Assembly (NCBI RefSeq): GCF_000516985.1 | Contig: NW_006917092.1 | Span: 760,619 to 824,618 of the forward strand | Length of the DNA: 64,000 bases | Direction: 5' to 3' | DNA from: Pestalotiopsis fici W106-1 | Lineage: Eukaryota; Ascomycota; Sordariomycetes; Amphisphaeriales; Sporocadaceae | Shown here: piece after piece, positions 48,595 through 58,461 of the stretch | How positions within the stretch are numbered: position 1 is the first letter of the stretch | Layout of the letters: each line of letters begins with the position of its first letter | Notes under the pieces: model-generated | What the model saw: the letters and a program-made list of their open reading frames with translations, nothing else | Told to the model about the DNA's origin: nothing | The model's database searches: none | Program-made: the position numbers and the translations under genes

Positions 48595-50067
48595 CTACAC
48601 CTCTCGCTCCAAGAGCTTGAGATGGAGGTGTTCTTTCAACTCGGAATAAGGCCGCTCAGCGCCTGACATCTTATTTCGGTACCTTGTGTTTCCATCTACG
48701 GCGTGGGTATCTTTCGAATCGTTGAAATCGGCAATGCGGTACCAGATTATAAGATCTTCGTTGAGATAGGTTTCACCCACTGAGTAGGTATGGCGGGCAC
48801 GGCTGTTATGAGCGGCAATAGTCGCACAATAAAGTGCCAACTCCGGCGTAAGTGTGTCTGGGGCGTATGTCTCTTGCCAGACCACCCGCACAACTTTGAC
48901 ACCTGTTCTAGGTTTTCCGTCACCTCTGTCTCGACCGCCAATCAGTCTCGTATTACAAATGAGAAGCTCTTCCTCCGAGTGTAGACAACCAAGTGGCACG
49001 TTAGCCCACAAACAGTATGTGCTGGTCTGATCTATAGGTCGCAGCATGTTCCTGCCATCTTTCTCGCTGCATTTCTCCGATGAGCTGGCATTCTTGCATT
49101 GAAGTTTAGCCGCCGAACTTTCCGGTTTATTCGGAGTCTTCTTCAATTGTTCAAGTTTGTCCTTCGACTTCTGAAATGTCCAGTTTACACTTCTTTTACT
49201 TTCCCCCACCAATAGAACTTCAAGTGAGTCTAGCAACTTGGCCTTGAATTTCTCATGTGTATATTGCGCCTTCGCCTTTCCTCGCGCAGCTTTGTGGTTC
49301 TGGGTTATTCTTGAAGACTCGGAATTTATAAACGACCACAATTCAGGTGGAGGACGGACAACTACCCAGTCTGGCGTTACAGTGATATCCTTTCCAACGT
49401 ATTTGTGATACGATTCCGTAATATATGATTTTTTGAGAACAAACTCTTGGTAATGTAACATAGTCTCTGGAGTCTCTAGATTAGACGGAGGGTAATAGGT
49501 TGAATCGTTGACAGTCGCTTTCGCGGCGGGTGTTACGGTCTCTAATGTGTATTCCCTGAATATGGTCGTAAGAGAAGCCTCATTGATAGTAAACAATGAA
49601 GACTCTGACAAACTTTGAGGACCCATGGAGTCAGGCGCCTCCATGAGCAGATACGGCCCAAAGGCGAGCATTACATTTTCAAAAGTGAATTCTTCCCAGA
49701 CTTCAATCTCTTCGGTTATTGCGAAGTTCGGGTTGTCCGTATTTCTACCATTTTTTAGCTCTGACGAGTCCGGCTGGCGGCGTCCTGATGTGAGAACATC
49801 TAAAATGGTCGGCTGGTAGGACGTTTTGTTTTGTTCAGTGGCCGTTGAATCAGGGATGGAGTAGAAGTTTTGCTCAAGAAGTTTCGCCTTGTTGTTAACC
49901 ACGATGTGTGGACAGTGATCGCAGATGGTTTGTTGGTCTTTTGTTTTGCTTTGTTCAGAGGCCCTTGAATCGGGGGTATGATAGAAGTTTTGCACAATTT
50001 TTGTCGCCTCATTGTTAACCACAGTGCGTGGACAGTGGTCATGGACAAATCCAGGTGATTGTGACAT
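48595..50067 (-). CDS. Unrecognised protein with tandem 40-aa N-terminal repeat (orphan A)
   Basis: This is a single-exon frame of 490 codons from ATG 50067 (MSQSPGF). The open frame continues to 50226, but that part is judged to be leader because it overlaps a TATAAA box (50213-50218). No known domain, signal peptide or transmembrane segment is seen in the 490-aa form. The first 85 residues are a direct repeat of about 40 aa, each unit containing a DHCP motif, VVNN and QNFY followed by PDS. The middle is acidic and aromatic, then a Lys-rich segment, and the C-terminal third is better ordered (STYCLWANVPLGCLHSEEELL, VKVVRVVWQETYAPDTLTPELALY). A weakly similar neighbour (orphan B) shares the promoter and VNN/TNN-type repeats. 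I do not know the function. Confidence 0.55.
   Translation of the reverse strand: MSQSPGFVHDHCPRTVVNNEATKIVQNFYHTPDSRASEQSKTKDQQTICDHCPHIVVNNKAKLLEQNFYSIPDSTATEQNKTSYQPTILDVLTSGRRQPDSSELKNGRNTDNPNFAITEEIEVWEEFTFENVMLAFGPYLLMEAPDSMGPQSLSESSLFTINEASLTTIFREYTLETVTPAAKATVNDSTYYPPSNLETPETMLHYQEFVLKKSYITESYHKYVGKDITVTPDWVVVRPPPELWSFINSESSRITQNHKAARGKAKAQYTHEKFKAKLLDSLEVLLVGESKRSVNWTFQKSKDKLEQLKKTPNKPESSAAKLQCKNASSSEKCSEKDGRNMLRPIDQTSTYCLWANVPLGCLHSEEELLICNTRLIGGRDRGDGKPRTGVKVVRVVWQETYAPDTLTPELALYCATIAAHNSRARHTYSVGETYLNEDLIIWYRIADFNDSKDTHAVDGNTRYRNKMSGAERPYSELKEHLHLKLLEREV
49801..50040 (-). repeat. Tandem duplication of a 120-bp coding unit
   Basis: Units 49801-49920 and 49921-50040 align without gaps; a hand count gives about 88 of 120 identical positions. 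The period is a multiple of three, so the duplication preserves the reading frame of orphan A. Confidence 0.85.
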
Positions 50068-50212
50068 ATTGCAGCAATAGAATGCAATGGCAAAGTATAA
50101 TAATGGGATATAGTGATAGAATATCGTATTCGAATATAAAGATAAAATGGAAGATTGTTTCAACTCTGGTAGATCAAATAAACCAACAGAATACTCGGCC
50201 AATACCCCCAAA

Positions 50213-50227
50213 TTTATACCTCTCAAG
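50213..50227 (-). promoter_or_regulatory. Shared core promoter element, orphan A
   Basis: The minus strand reads CTTGAGAGGTATAAA, identical over 15 bp to the site upstream of orphan B (52367-52381). It contains a TATA box about 146 bp before the chosen ATG. Further alignable sequence lies upstream (TTTAAT, CT, AAAGAACA, then GTCTTT). Confidence 0.6.
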
Positions 50228-51453
50228 ATTCATCCTTGATCTTTTAATGTCTGAAAGAACACATATTATTGTCTTTATTCTCTTTCACATAATAATACAA
50301 CACAGCCAATATATATCTTAAACCTTAGGTCTAGACCATGTCAGAGTCGGATCAAAGGGTCATCCGACAGTAAACAGGTACCTGGAAAGTTTCTGGATCA
50401 CCGAATGATGCGGCAAATACATCATGTTTCTCACTAATCCACACTTTTTTGACACGATAAAGCAACTCAGTAGGAGACCTTGTCCGGCTAGCAAGTATAA
50501 AGAGACAAACCTCGTCAACCGTCGATTTTCAGATGCGCCACAAGCAACTAATCCATGTGGTTATTCATCTTCAGTCTCACAAGGCTCCTGATTGTGCTTA
50601 GTAAAAGGGCCTTTGCTCCCATCTGCGCGCTCGGTAGCATTTCACTAAATGAAACCATCGGCAACATCATCTTCAGTAGATCCATTATATCCTTACCAAC
50701 CTTTGCATTAACACTAGTACGTGGCACCAAATGAAGCATATCTCATAATCTGTTATGACAACATACCACTGAGCCATATTGCAAATATAGGTTCTCCACA
50801 CTAAGCTCAGGATGTTTTAGAGTGATATATCGCGCAACACCTGTACAGTCCGAATCTGTGGTGACGAATGGATGGAGACTACGGAATATAGCCGACTCTC
50901 CAAATAAGGCTTGAGATTGCTGATTTGGTCAATCCTGTCGCTACTCCGTTCGACGCCTATTAATCTGTTATAGTGTTTCTCACTGTGCCCAGGCCCTGCG
51001 CATTTAGGGAGAGCTGTAATTCGAGAACTTAATGCCAAGTGATGATGTCCTTATTTGTGTAGTCGATAAAAGCAATTATCTTCCGGCCGTTTAGTCAATA
51101 ATAAAGCCTCTACACTTTTAATTGTGCTATCACCACTCAAGAATTCTCGTCTTGTATGGGCGCAAGTGACCGGCAAGGATCCAAAGTTAGTAGCATGTTC
51201 TGAACAGAATTGCCCAGTCACTATTGAAGCAGAATAACTTTTCACTCGCCCATCGCATTTGATGGTCACTGGGTTTGTTGTTTCCACTCCCTTTACATTT
51301 GTCTGAACTTATGTCAAACTGGTATGAACCTCTGAATCTTGCTCGAGAACGACTTCTGAGGGAGCGAATGGTGCTTCGAACTTTTTCTCAATTGCGTCTT
51401 TTGAAATAGGAGGCCAGCCTCCTTCATTTGGGGCTTCATGCTCCACTATAGAC

Positions 51454-51471
51454 TATATATATATATATATA
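51454..51471. repeat. (TA)9 microsatellite
   Basis: Nine TA dinucleotides form a perfect run between the two orphan genes. It could act as a TATA-like element but is most simply a microsatellite. Confidence 0.9.
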
Positions 51472-51540
51472 CCTTCCACTACTCCCAGAGATACGTACAG
51501 ATACTCAACCAAATAGTCAATGCCTTCACCTCCCATGTCT

Positions 51541-52269
51541 TCACTCCTCTAAACAGCGCCGTTTAGTATTTGAGCTGAAATCTGTGCCGCGTTTTCGCTT
51601 TGCTCTGAAAACGAGGGTAGGACTGCTATTTTGAGCGGGATCTGGGCCAGAGTCTTTTCCAACAGTATCATCCTCTGTTTTCGTTGAAACGACAGACCGT
51701 ACTTCAGAGGGTGATGAGGGGTTCATATTCGTCGTCTTGTTGATCTTTTCTCTTCGATACTCAGATCCCGACGCATGAAGATGAAATCCTTCAATGTAAT
51801 AGTGCAAATGAAGTTTACTGTTGACAGTGATGGATGATGGTTGTGGCATGATAGGCTCCTGCGACATATGAATCTTAAAAGAATCATCATCAGGGAGAGC
51901 TTGTATCGTTAACTTGCAGAGGTAGTGATTATGAATGATATTGTTGGTAGTGATAGATTGTTGTGGCATACTCAACTCCTGTGGCGTATCAGATTGTTCC
52001 CGTTGTGGTTGTTGTTCTCGTTGTTGAAGATAATTCATGATAGTTGGTTGCAACTTCTTGCAGTAGAAGAGGTTATGAATTATATTATTCAAGGTAAGAG
52101 AGGGTTGTGGCTTCGTCGACTGCTGAGGCGTACCAGTCTGTTGACGACCATCAGCAATCATAACTGGCTGCGATACATCGCAGTGGCAGTCATAATGATT
52201 AACATGATGCGTATACAAGTGACAATTGAAAACCCTAGATTGTTTTTCAATATCAGGGTGATCGCACAT
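51541..52269 (-). CDS. Unrecognised Gln/His/Asn-rich protein with C-terminal NLS-like end (orphan B)
   Basis: This is a single-exon frame of 242 codons from ATG 52269 (MCDHPDIEK). The open frame extends to 52380 but overlaps the TATAAA box. The body carries three degenerate modules with NNIIHN and HY/FY aromatic pairs (LTLNNIIHNLFYCK, ITTNNIIHNHYLCK, ITVNSKLHLHYYIE) separated by Gln/Pro-rich linkers. This echoes the VVNN-QNFY units of orphan A. The C-terminus is disordered, Ser/Asp-rich, and ends in two basic clusters (RAKRKR and KRR) resembling a bipartite nuclear signal. No known domain is recognised. Shared promoter and module style suggest it arose from the same ancestor as orphan A. Confidence 0.5.
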   Translation of the reverse strand: MCDHPDIEKQSRVFNCHLYTHHVNHYDCHCDVSQPVMIADGRQQTGTPQQSTKPQPSLTLNNIIHNLFYCKKLQPTIMNYLQQREQQPQREQSDTPQELSMPQQSITTNNIIHNHYLCKLTIQALPDDDSFKIHMSQEPIMPQPSSITVNSKLHLHYYIEGFHLHASGSEYRREKINKTTNMNPSSPSEVRSVVSTKTEDDTVGKDSGPDPAQNSSPTLVFRAKRKRGTDFSSNTKRRCLEE

Positions 52270-52366
52270 GGTGATGAAATATGGCGATAAGAAGGTAATA
52301 GACTGCTCGTGTTTGAACTCTGCTAAATTGGATTCATTGGAGGAATGTTCTTCTCGGAGCCCAAGC

Positions 52367-52381
52367 TTTATACCTCTCAAG
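52367..52381 (-). promoter_or_regulatory. Shared core promoter element, orphan B
   Basis: Same 15-bp minus-strand sequence CTTGAGAGGTATAAA as at 50213-50227. The TATA box is about 98 bp before the ATG at 52269. Confidence 0.6.
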
Positions 52382-53674
52382 GTCCATCAACGGTAGTTTA
52401 ATCACTTAAAGAACAATTCAAAAAGTCTTTGTCTTTCTTATGATGTGCGCAATTAATCCCAGCTTCATTTCGTCACAGAGAAAAGACCACAAAGCATATT
52501 GCATCACTCTGTACGAACAAAGATGCTTTGTCCGTGGCTCGATCCATGACGTTGGTTGGCCTTTATTCAACTTGAATTGCCTCATCAAAACATCAGGGTG
52601 CCTTTACAGTCACACCTGCATGAAGATTTCTCTAGTACATCGATACAGCACTCGATACGGCTGATTCGAATCAAGTGATGCTCTCTGACTCACGCTCTTG
52701 GTACTGAAAAGACTTCTGCAGTAGGTGTAGCGAGGTCTCGCCAATCCACGGGATGGAGTGTTTTTGTAACGCTGAACCAAAATACAGCATTCCATTTTGA
52801 ACATTATTGATCGCGACATCGGGTCCAGAACCTCGTCGGGGTTGACGTGGTTTCTTAGAGTAGAACGGTTATGTTGTGGAGACGGCTGAAAATGGACAGG
52901 ATCTTCTCTTCAGCTGCCTACAGGGGTGAGCTCGCAAGACCCACGTTGACAGCGACTGACATGTGGTGCCGAGCAAATGTATGCCCACTTCAAAGTTCAC
53001 AGCTTCTCTTGTGCACGCATATAGGAGTATCAATTGAGAAGAAAAAAAAGATCTCATTTCCTTCATTAAATTACAAGATCAGAGTCAGCACGCCACCGGC
53101 ACTGAAGAGTACGTAAGACTGGCGTTTGTGGCTGCCGCTCAAGGCGTGCTGTACCCTCGGGACCTAAATAAACTAGTTCTATACTATGATTTATCGGTCG
53201 ATTCTCTCTCTTTTAATCGTTAGTCGCCGCTGGACCCAGACTGCCGGCATTTGGGAGTCCGGGGCTAGACAAGAAAACGCATGCAGCTTTGCTAGGATCC
53301 TCCACATCTCACCGCATTCTTCTCCAATGCCACGGGTGGGCTTAAAAATAAATCGCCCTTGGCAATTAGATCTAGATCTCCATGATTCTTTTCTGTACCG
53401 AAGACCCTAGACTCATGATCTCGCTGTTCAGACACTGAACTAGAGCTGAATGCGGCATAGCCTCTTTAATCAGCTTCCTTCCTCTGCTCAACTTGTTTAG
53501 ATAGTCGCGAATGGAACAAGCTGAAGTGTGGAGAGAAGCTGACTGAAAATGCTCTATATTGAAATTGTTCCATGGATTCGAGATGAGCGCGCTGTCTCCA
53601 TCAAAATATTCTCCGCACATCTGGATCAAGGTGGATTTGGTCTGTGGAGAAGACGATGCCTTCTTCAACAACAT

Positions 53675-53682
53675 TATATAAA
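53675..53682 (+). promoter_or_regulatory. TATA box of GLEYA adhesin gene
   Basis: TATATAAA lies 113 bp upstream of the adhesin ATG, in a position consistent with a core promoter and a leader of about 80 nt. Confidence 0.55.
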
Positions 53683-53794
53683 GGCGTATTTGCCGCCCGT
53701 CGAGTATCAATGAAGTTTTGCAAGCAGCCTTGGAAATTGCCTCCAGACCCGCCTCTTTGACTCTTTTTGCCTCTTGACCATCAAAGCCGAAAAG

Positions 53795-55293
53795 ATGCGC
53801 TCTCCAGCTTCCCTTGCCCTTTTGCTTCCGCTGGCAGTTTCTGCTGCGCCAACAAGCAGCAATGCTAATGCCGTTCTGCAAGAGCTGTTCTGCAAGGTCA
53901 ATGTTGTCGTCGTTTCTGCTCTCAAGAAGGACGCCGCAGCAACCTCGTACTGCTCGAGCTACCTGTCGATACCGACGTTGACCTAGTAAGGCTACTGCCT
54001 ATATATTATCTCCGAACGGCTTACTAAATGGTATATAGCACGGCAACGGCTACTTCGACCCCTGCCAGCGTCTACACCACGGTGCCAACCACCGTTACTG
54101 CCGATGCCGTCACTGATACTCTCACGACTACGTCTACCGTGACTACTGATGTCACCACCACTGAGACATCTACTGAGGTAAGCAATTTGATTATTGAAGA
54201 TGAACATGGTTTCTAAATGTTGGCCATATAGATTGTCACCGAGACCACCACTCAGACTACCTCGACAGCCACCTTGACTTGTCTCAACAGTGCCTACACT
54301 GCTTCTACGCCCGTCGGTACTATTCTAGAGAAGCGTAGTGCTGCCGCTACAAAGCCGACTTGCATCCCCACGACTTGGGCCTCTGCCGTAGTGTCCACTG
54401 CCTGCTCGTGCTTGTCTATCCCCACCCCTTCCACCACGACTACCGTCACCCAGACTCTGGTGCCCGGAACCATTACCGTCACTTCCACTGACACCTTGAC
54501 GCCCACTGTCACTGCGTGAGTTTTGACGAATCTCGTTGTAATTATTATTCTGTGTACTGAACTTTGATGATATAGCACCGAGACTGCCACATCCACTGCT
54601 ACAAACACACAGACCGAGACTGTCACCACCACCTCGACTACCACCCTGACTGCCTATGCCGAGGCTACGACCATTGCCAGCAACGGTATTGCTTACCGCA
54701 AATACGTAAGTACCCCTATGCCAGCCTTTCTCCACATGAGCAACTTCCTGACTTACACAATCTAGACTCACTCCTACAATGCCGACTCCAGCAGCAGCGG
54801 CTACACCTCGTCTGCCTTCAAGTCCCTGACCCCTGACTGGTCCGGTGTCCTGCAGTCCCTGACCTTTAACACCCCCAACTGGTCCGGCGGCTCGCAGTAC
54901 CTGACCCTGTCGGACCACTCGGCCTTTTTGGCGACTCAGGCTGCGCTCCTGCTGCAGGGCTTCTTCATTGCCAAGCAGACGGGCACATACACCTTTTCCA
55001 GCTCCAAGGACTACATTGACAACTGGGGCTACCTGTGGACCGGCGACGTGGCCTACAGCACCTGGAGCGACTCCAACACCAACTTCCAGGCCAGCCGCAC
55101 CGGCGCCGGCTACTATGGCGGCTCCTACAGCGTCACCCTTAATGCCGGCGACGCTATCCCCCTCGCCTGGCTCTGGGCCAACGGTGGCGGTGTCTCCCAG
55201 AGCTACTTTAAGCTCACTTCGCCCGATGGCACCAGCACCACAGATACCTCGGGCTTCTTTGTCCAGGCTTGCAGCTCCAGCGTTTTTGCATAA
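53795..55293 (+). CDS. Secreted GLEYA-domain adhesin-like protein
   Basis: Exons are 53795-53985, 54039-54177, 54232-54515, 54576-54705 and 54766-55293, encoding 423 aa. A clear signal peptide (MRSPASLALLLPLAVSAAP) is followed by a Cys-containing module, a Thr-rich O-glycosylation stalk, a second Cys module preceded by LEKRS (a Kex2-type dibasic site), and a further Thr-rich stalk. The C-terminal domain (about residues 250-420) matches GLEYA/PA14-like lectin folds: LLLQGFFIAKQTGTYTF, DNWGYLWTGDVAYSTW, AGDAIPLAWLWANGGG. GLEYA domains bind sugars at the cell surface. No GPI-anchor signal or transmembrane helix is seen, so it is either secreted or wall-linked by other bonds. All four introns are 53-60 bp and canonical. 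Confidence 0.9.
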
Positions 55294-55513
55294 ACGGGTC
55301 CTGCATATATGGACATGACAAAGTATAGGGCTAGTTGACGAATGTCCTGGCTCAGTAATACATATAATTAATGATAATGGTTTTCACCAAAGCATACAAG
55401 AATGCATTTGTTTACTCGTGATCGTGTGCTTGAAATGTGGTTGTATCCAAGTATTTGGGCATATATGAAGACGAAATTCCGACTCGTGCAAAGAAAATGG
55501 CGACACAATAAAA

Positions 55514-57754
55514 TCATGTCGCAGGCGATGCACACTTTTGCCGCATGATGTCAGCAGCTTGACTGAAGAACGAATTGATTCGAAAGGTCACGGGCTTGAG
55601 AAACAGCACAGTGCGGCTACTTGACGTAGCCTCGAGTCGTAGTAATGAGCTCTGGAAACCTTCCAGGAGTTGATAGGCTTTGCGCACGTCGGCTGGTTTT
55701 CTGGCGAGCAGAAAGAGATATATGAGGAAATTGCCGCATAGTATCAATTGAGACCGAGCGTCTATAAGTTGGTAGTTCATCAGTCATGCTCAATTGTAGG
55801 GATGGTCGTCCATGGATGAAGAAGATAATACTCACGTCGCGGGATAAATCCATGAAGACAAGTAATGTCCAGATCGGCAAAGAAGTTCACGAAGTCCTCA
55901 AATTCCGCAAGAGCAATTGCGAACCACTGCTGGAGACTTGAACTGTCATCTGCTCTGGCTTTGGCAGTTGCTGGATGCATGAGAGCACGCCATAACAGGA
56001 CCTCTGTGGCATAATACGAGATATGTAATGGATCTAATGTGTTGTGAATATCATGTCAATGGTCTGGAAGTTTGAGATGACAGGTAACTCACTATTATCA
56101 TTCGGTCTGGAATTCTTACCCGCTTCGGTCCCCAGGCAGCGAGGTAGGAGGTCATGCCAATCTTGAAGTTGCAGCCGCACTGCCTGGAGACGTAGCTCTT
56201 TGGATTTGATATTGGTGCTTAACTCTCGAGTTGGCTGAATCTGGCTTTGATTTCTATCTTTAGCGCTAGGCTGGTGCATGGAAACCTCGACACGGATACT
56301 TACAAGGCGCAAGTTAGGAGCTCATGTAACGACTGCGAGATGCGTATCGCCTCCAGATACCGTACAGCAACAGCAGATTGGAACCGTGCATTTTCGGGCT
56401 CCACGAAATGCATGAGGTCTTCTGGAACATCCTCATCAATGCGTAAATGATCCATCTGAAGTGGCGCGGTATCAAACGAGCTGGCGTGTACATGAAGAGG
56501 GTTCCCATGGCACACCGAGGACCACGCATCCGTGGCAAAGACAGCCCACCAAAGTTTCTTGCGCAGAGCCTTTTCCCATGCTGGAATATTCCACGCCTCG
56601 GGGTCGCGATGCAGCCCAATCATTTGCGCGCATGCCGTCGCCTGCGACGTCGAGGTCCATGTGCTGGGCGTCTCGACGCTGTCTACGTCGGGAGGTTGAA
56701 TGTGTAAAAGGAGAAGACAAGCTTGCAGCTTGGCCAGATTCGGCGCCTCGAGCTCCCGTCTTAGAGATTCATAGGCGAGGGCGACTAGTTCGTGCTGTTG
56801 GAAAGCCAGTGGGGTACTCACACCAGGGCGATCGTTCCAGAAGACGCATGCGAGGGCGTAAACGGCACCTCTGAGCGAAGCTGGGAGAGCTGTTGTCCGT
56901 GCAGTCGTGTATTGCCTTAGGAATCGAGTTTTGGAGAGAATCGGGTACACTGGGTGGACGTGATGAAAGTACAGACGAACAAGATCTGGGCCAAAAGGGT
57001 CAACCAGAGCTTCTATCCTGTCGGATGCATTCTGCATAGACTGGTTCGTGTAGATGGGGAACTCATTTTCCAGAAGGAGGAAATGTATTGGGGCGTGGTC
57101 ATGGGAGTATGCGCCACGATAGACTTGGATTATGTTGGCGTCCACCTCGTCTTGGTCATTAATGATTGCTGATCTAAAGGTGTCCAGAAGAAAGCCATCC
57201 TGCTCTGAAGCTGGACCCATGTAGTGCGCCGTCTTTCCATCATTACCTTCAAGTGTCAATAATTGTCGTGCACGAGGCGTTGTCGAACTTGAAGGAGCAG
57301 ATGGCACAATGGGACTGGGCAAGACAGATGTGCCATCATCCTGCGTTGTGCTCGTCGAATCGGTCGGAGGTGAGACTGCACTGTCGTTGGAGTGGACGCA
57401 ATCTTCATATTGCTCTGCCAATCTAGCTGAGACCTCTGTTGATCTCGTAGACCCCTGGCGGCCGGGTCTACGGCGTGGCGTATTAGCCAGAGAAGCCTCA
57501 CAAGACAGACCTCTCTGTTTGCAAAAGTCGCCTGCGAGGGAATGTAAGTCGAAAACAATTCCAAAACCTAAAAACGATTGTGTATACAACTTACAAGGGG
57601 GCCCAGAGGGAATCACGCAAGCTGTTTTCCGTTGTCTACACCTGTCGCAAGGGCGCCGTTTCCTACTTCTCCACTGTCTTGATCCAAAGGTGCTTTCAAC
57701 GGTAAACTTGCCGGGCCGTGACTCCAGTTCGTGATCTAGCTGCTGAGGATCCAT
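55514..57754 (-). CDS. Zn2Cys6 transcription factor with fungal_trans domain
   Basis: Exons are 57595-57754, 56304-57531, 56093-56265, 55836-56033 and 55514-55761, encoding 668 aa. The first intron splits the binuclear zinc cluster; joined, it gives CDRCRQRKTACVIPSGPPC then DFCKQRGLSC (six cysteines, about residues 36-67) after a basic RSRKRR segment. The middle-homology (PF04082-type) domain spans about 230-480, with VRLYFHHVHPVYPILSKTRFL and KLWWAVFATDAWSSVCHGNP. The later exons restore helical sequence (LHISYYATEVLLWRALMHP, LILCGNFLIYLFLLA). It should be a nuclear DNA-binding activator. Its placement beside the permease and hydantoinase genes suggests it controls them. An 82-codon upstream frame overlaps its start codon (57736-57984). 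Confidence 0.88.
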
Positions 57755-57984
57755 TCGATCACTTGCACGGTTACTCTGAAGGCCTGGCCATAAACAGGGA
57801 GTCGTCGGGTAAGTTGACGAGGCAGTAGGCCATATTGAAGGGCAATGTATGGTCGGCTTATCTTTGCCTCCACTTCCTCTGATGCCGATAGTTGGCCGAT
57901 CTGGACTGGGCTGTCGGAGTAGGCCGGAGCTAGCGCAAGTGCGTTGAGAAAGTCGGTAGATTGCAACGGCGACATCAATGCCAA
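57736..57984 (-). other. Possible overlapping uORF upstream of Zn2Cys6 factor
   Basis: ATG at 57984 opens an 82-codon frame that runs past the transcription factor start codon in a different frame. If the mRNA leader begins upstream and is unspliced, this would repress translation of the factor. The peptide has no recognised domain. Confidence 0.3.
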
Positions 57985-58461
57985 CTGTCAGAATTCAGCT
58001 CTTATATCATAGAATTGTCGTATGCTAATTGATTCATGGAACTGTGTGATATATCGCGTGATTGATCTCTCACATGAATAATCCATGCATGCTGATGAGT
58101 CCAAATCTTCCTGCTTGAGAGACACATACACTGGTCCATTCATCGGGGGCCGCACAGGCAGACATAAACGAGCGTGATCAAACCAGTGCAACACATCAGT
58201 TCACGATGGCTGAGTAATACCCAGGAGTTTATGGTGCTGTTGATGCACTTCAATAAGTTTGCTCATGTGCATGTTGCAAAGAAGTGTAGACTCTGTACAA
58301 TTGGATTCCACGTCTAGCCATTAAATCATTCCGACGACAGCAGTAGTAGCACACCCTAAAATGTGGCTCATTGGCGTGGATCGTGCGTATTCCGACACGA
58401 ATACTCTCGCATATCTACACCCGCCATCAGAAATACACCCAAGATCATGTTTTTCCCAAGT
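57755..58461. other. Intergenic, activator promoter
   Basis: The region between the permease 3' end and the activator start. Apart from the overlapping uORF, nothing is recognised. Confidence 0.5.

Larger units (their letters stand above)
50068..51540. other. AT-rich spacer with possible decayed gene
   Basis: Several minus-strand frames (51051-51287, 50817-51038, 50548-50739) follow one another downstream of a (TA)9 tract at 51454-51471. They might be exons or the relic of a third gene, but no splice chain could be made convincing and no family is recognised. Confidence 0.35.
52270..53794. other. AT-rich intergenic region, adhesin promoter
   Basis: No supported gene lies here. A 169-codon minus frame (53372-53881) overlaps the adhesin promoter and start and is rejected. 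The right end carries the adhesin TATA box. Confidence 0.45.

Noticed and set aside
53372..53881. 169-codon minus-strand frame
   Set aside because: It overlaps the TATA box, leader and signal-peptide exon of the well-supported adhesin gene and has no recognisable domain.
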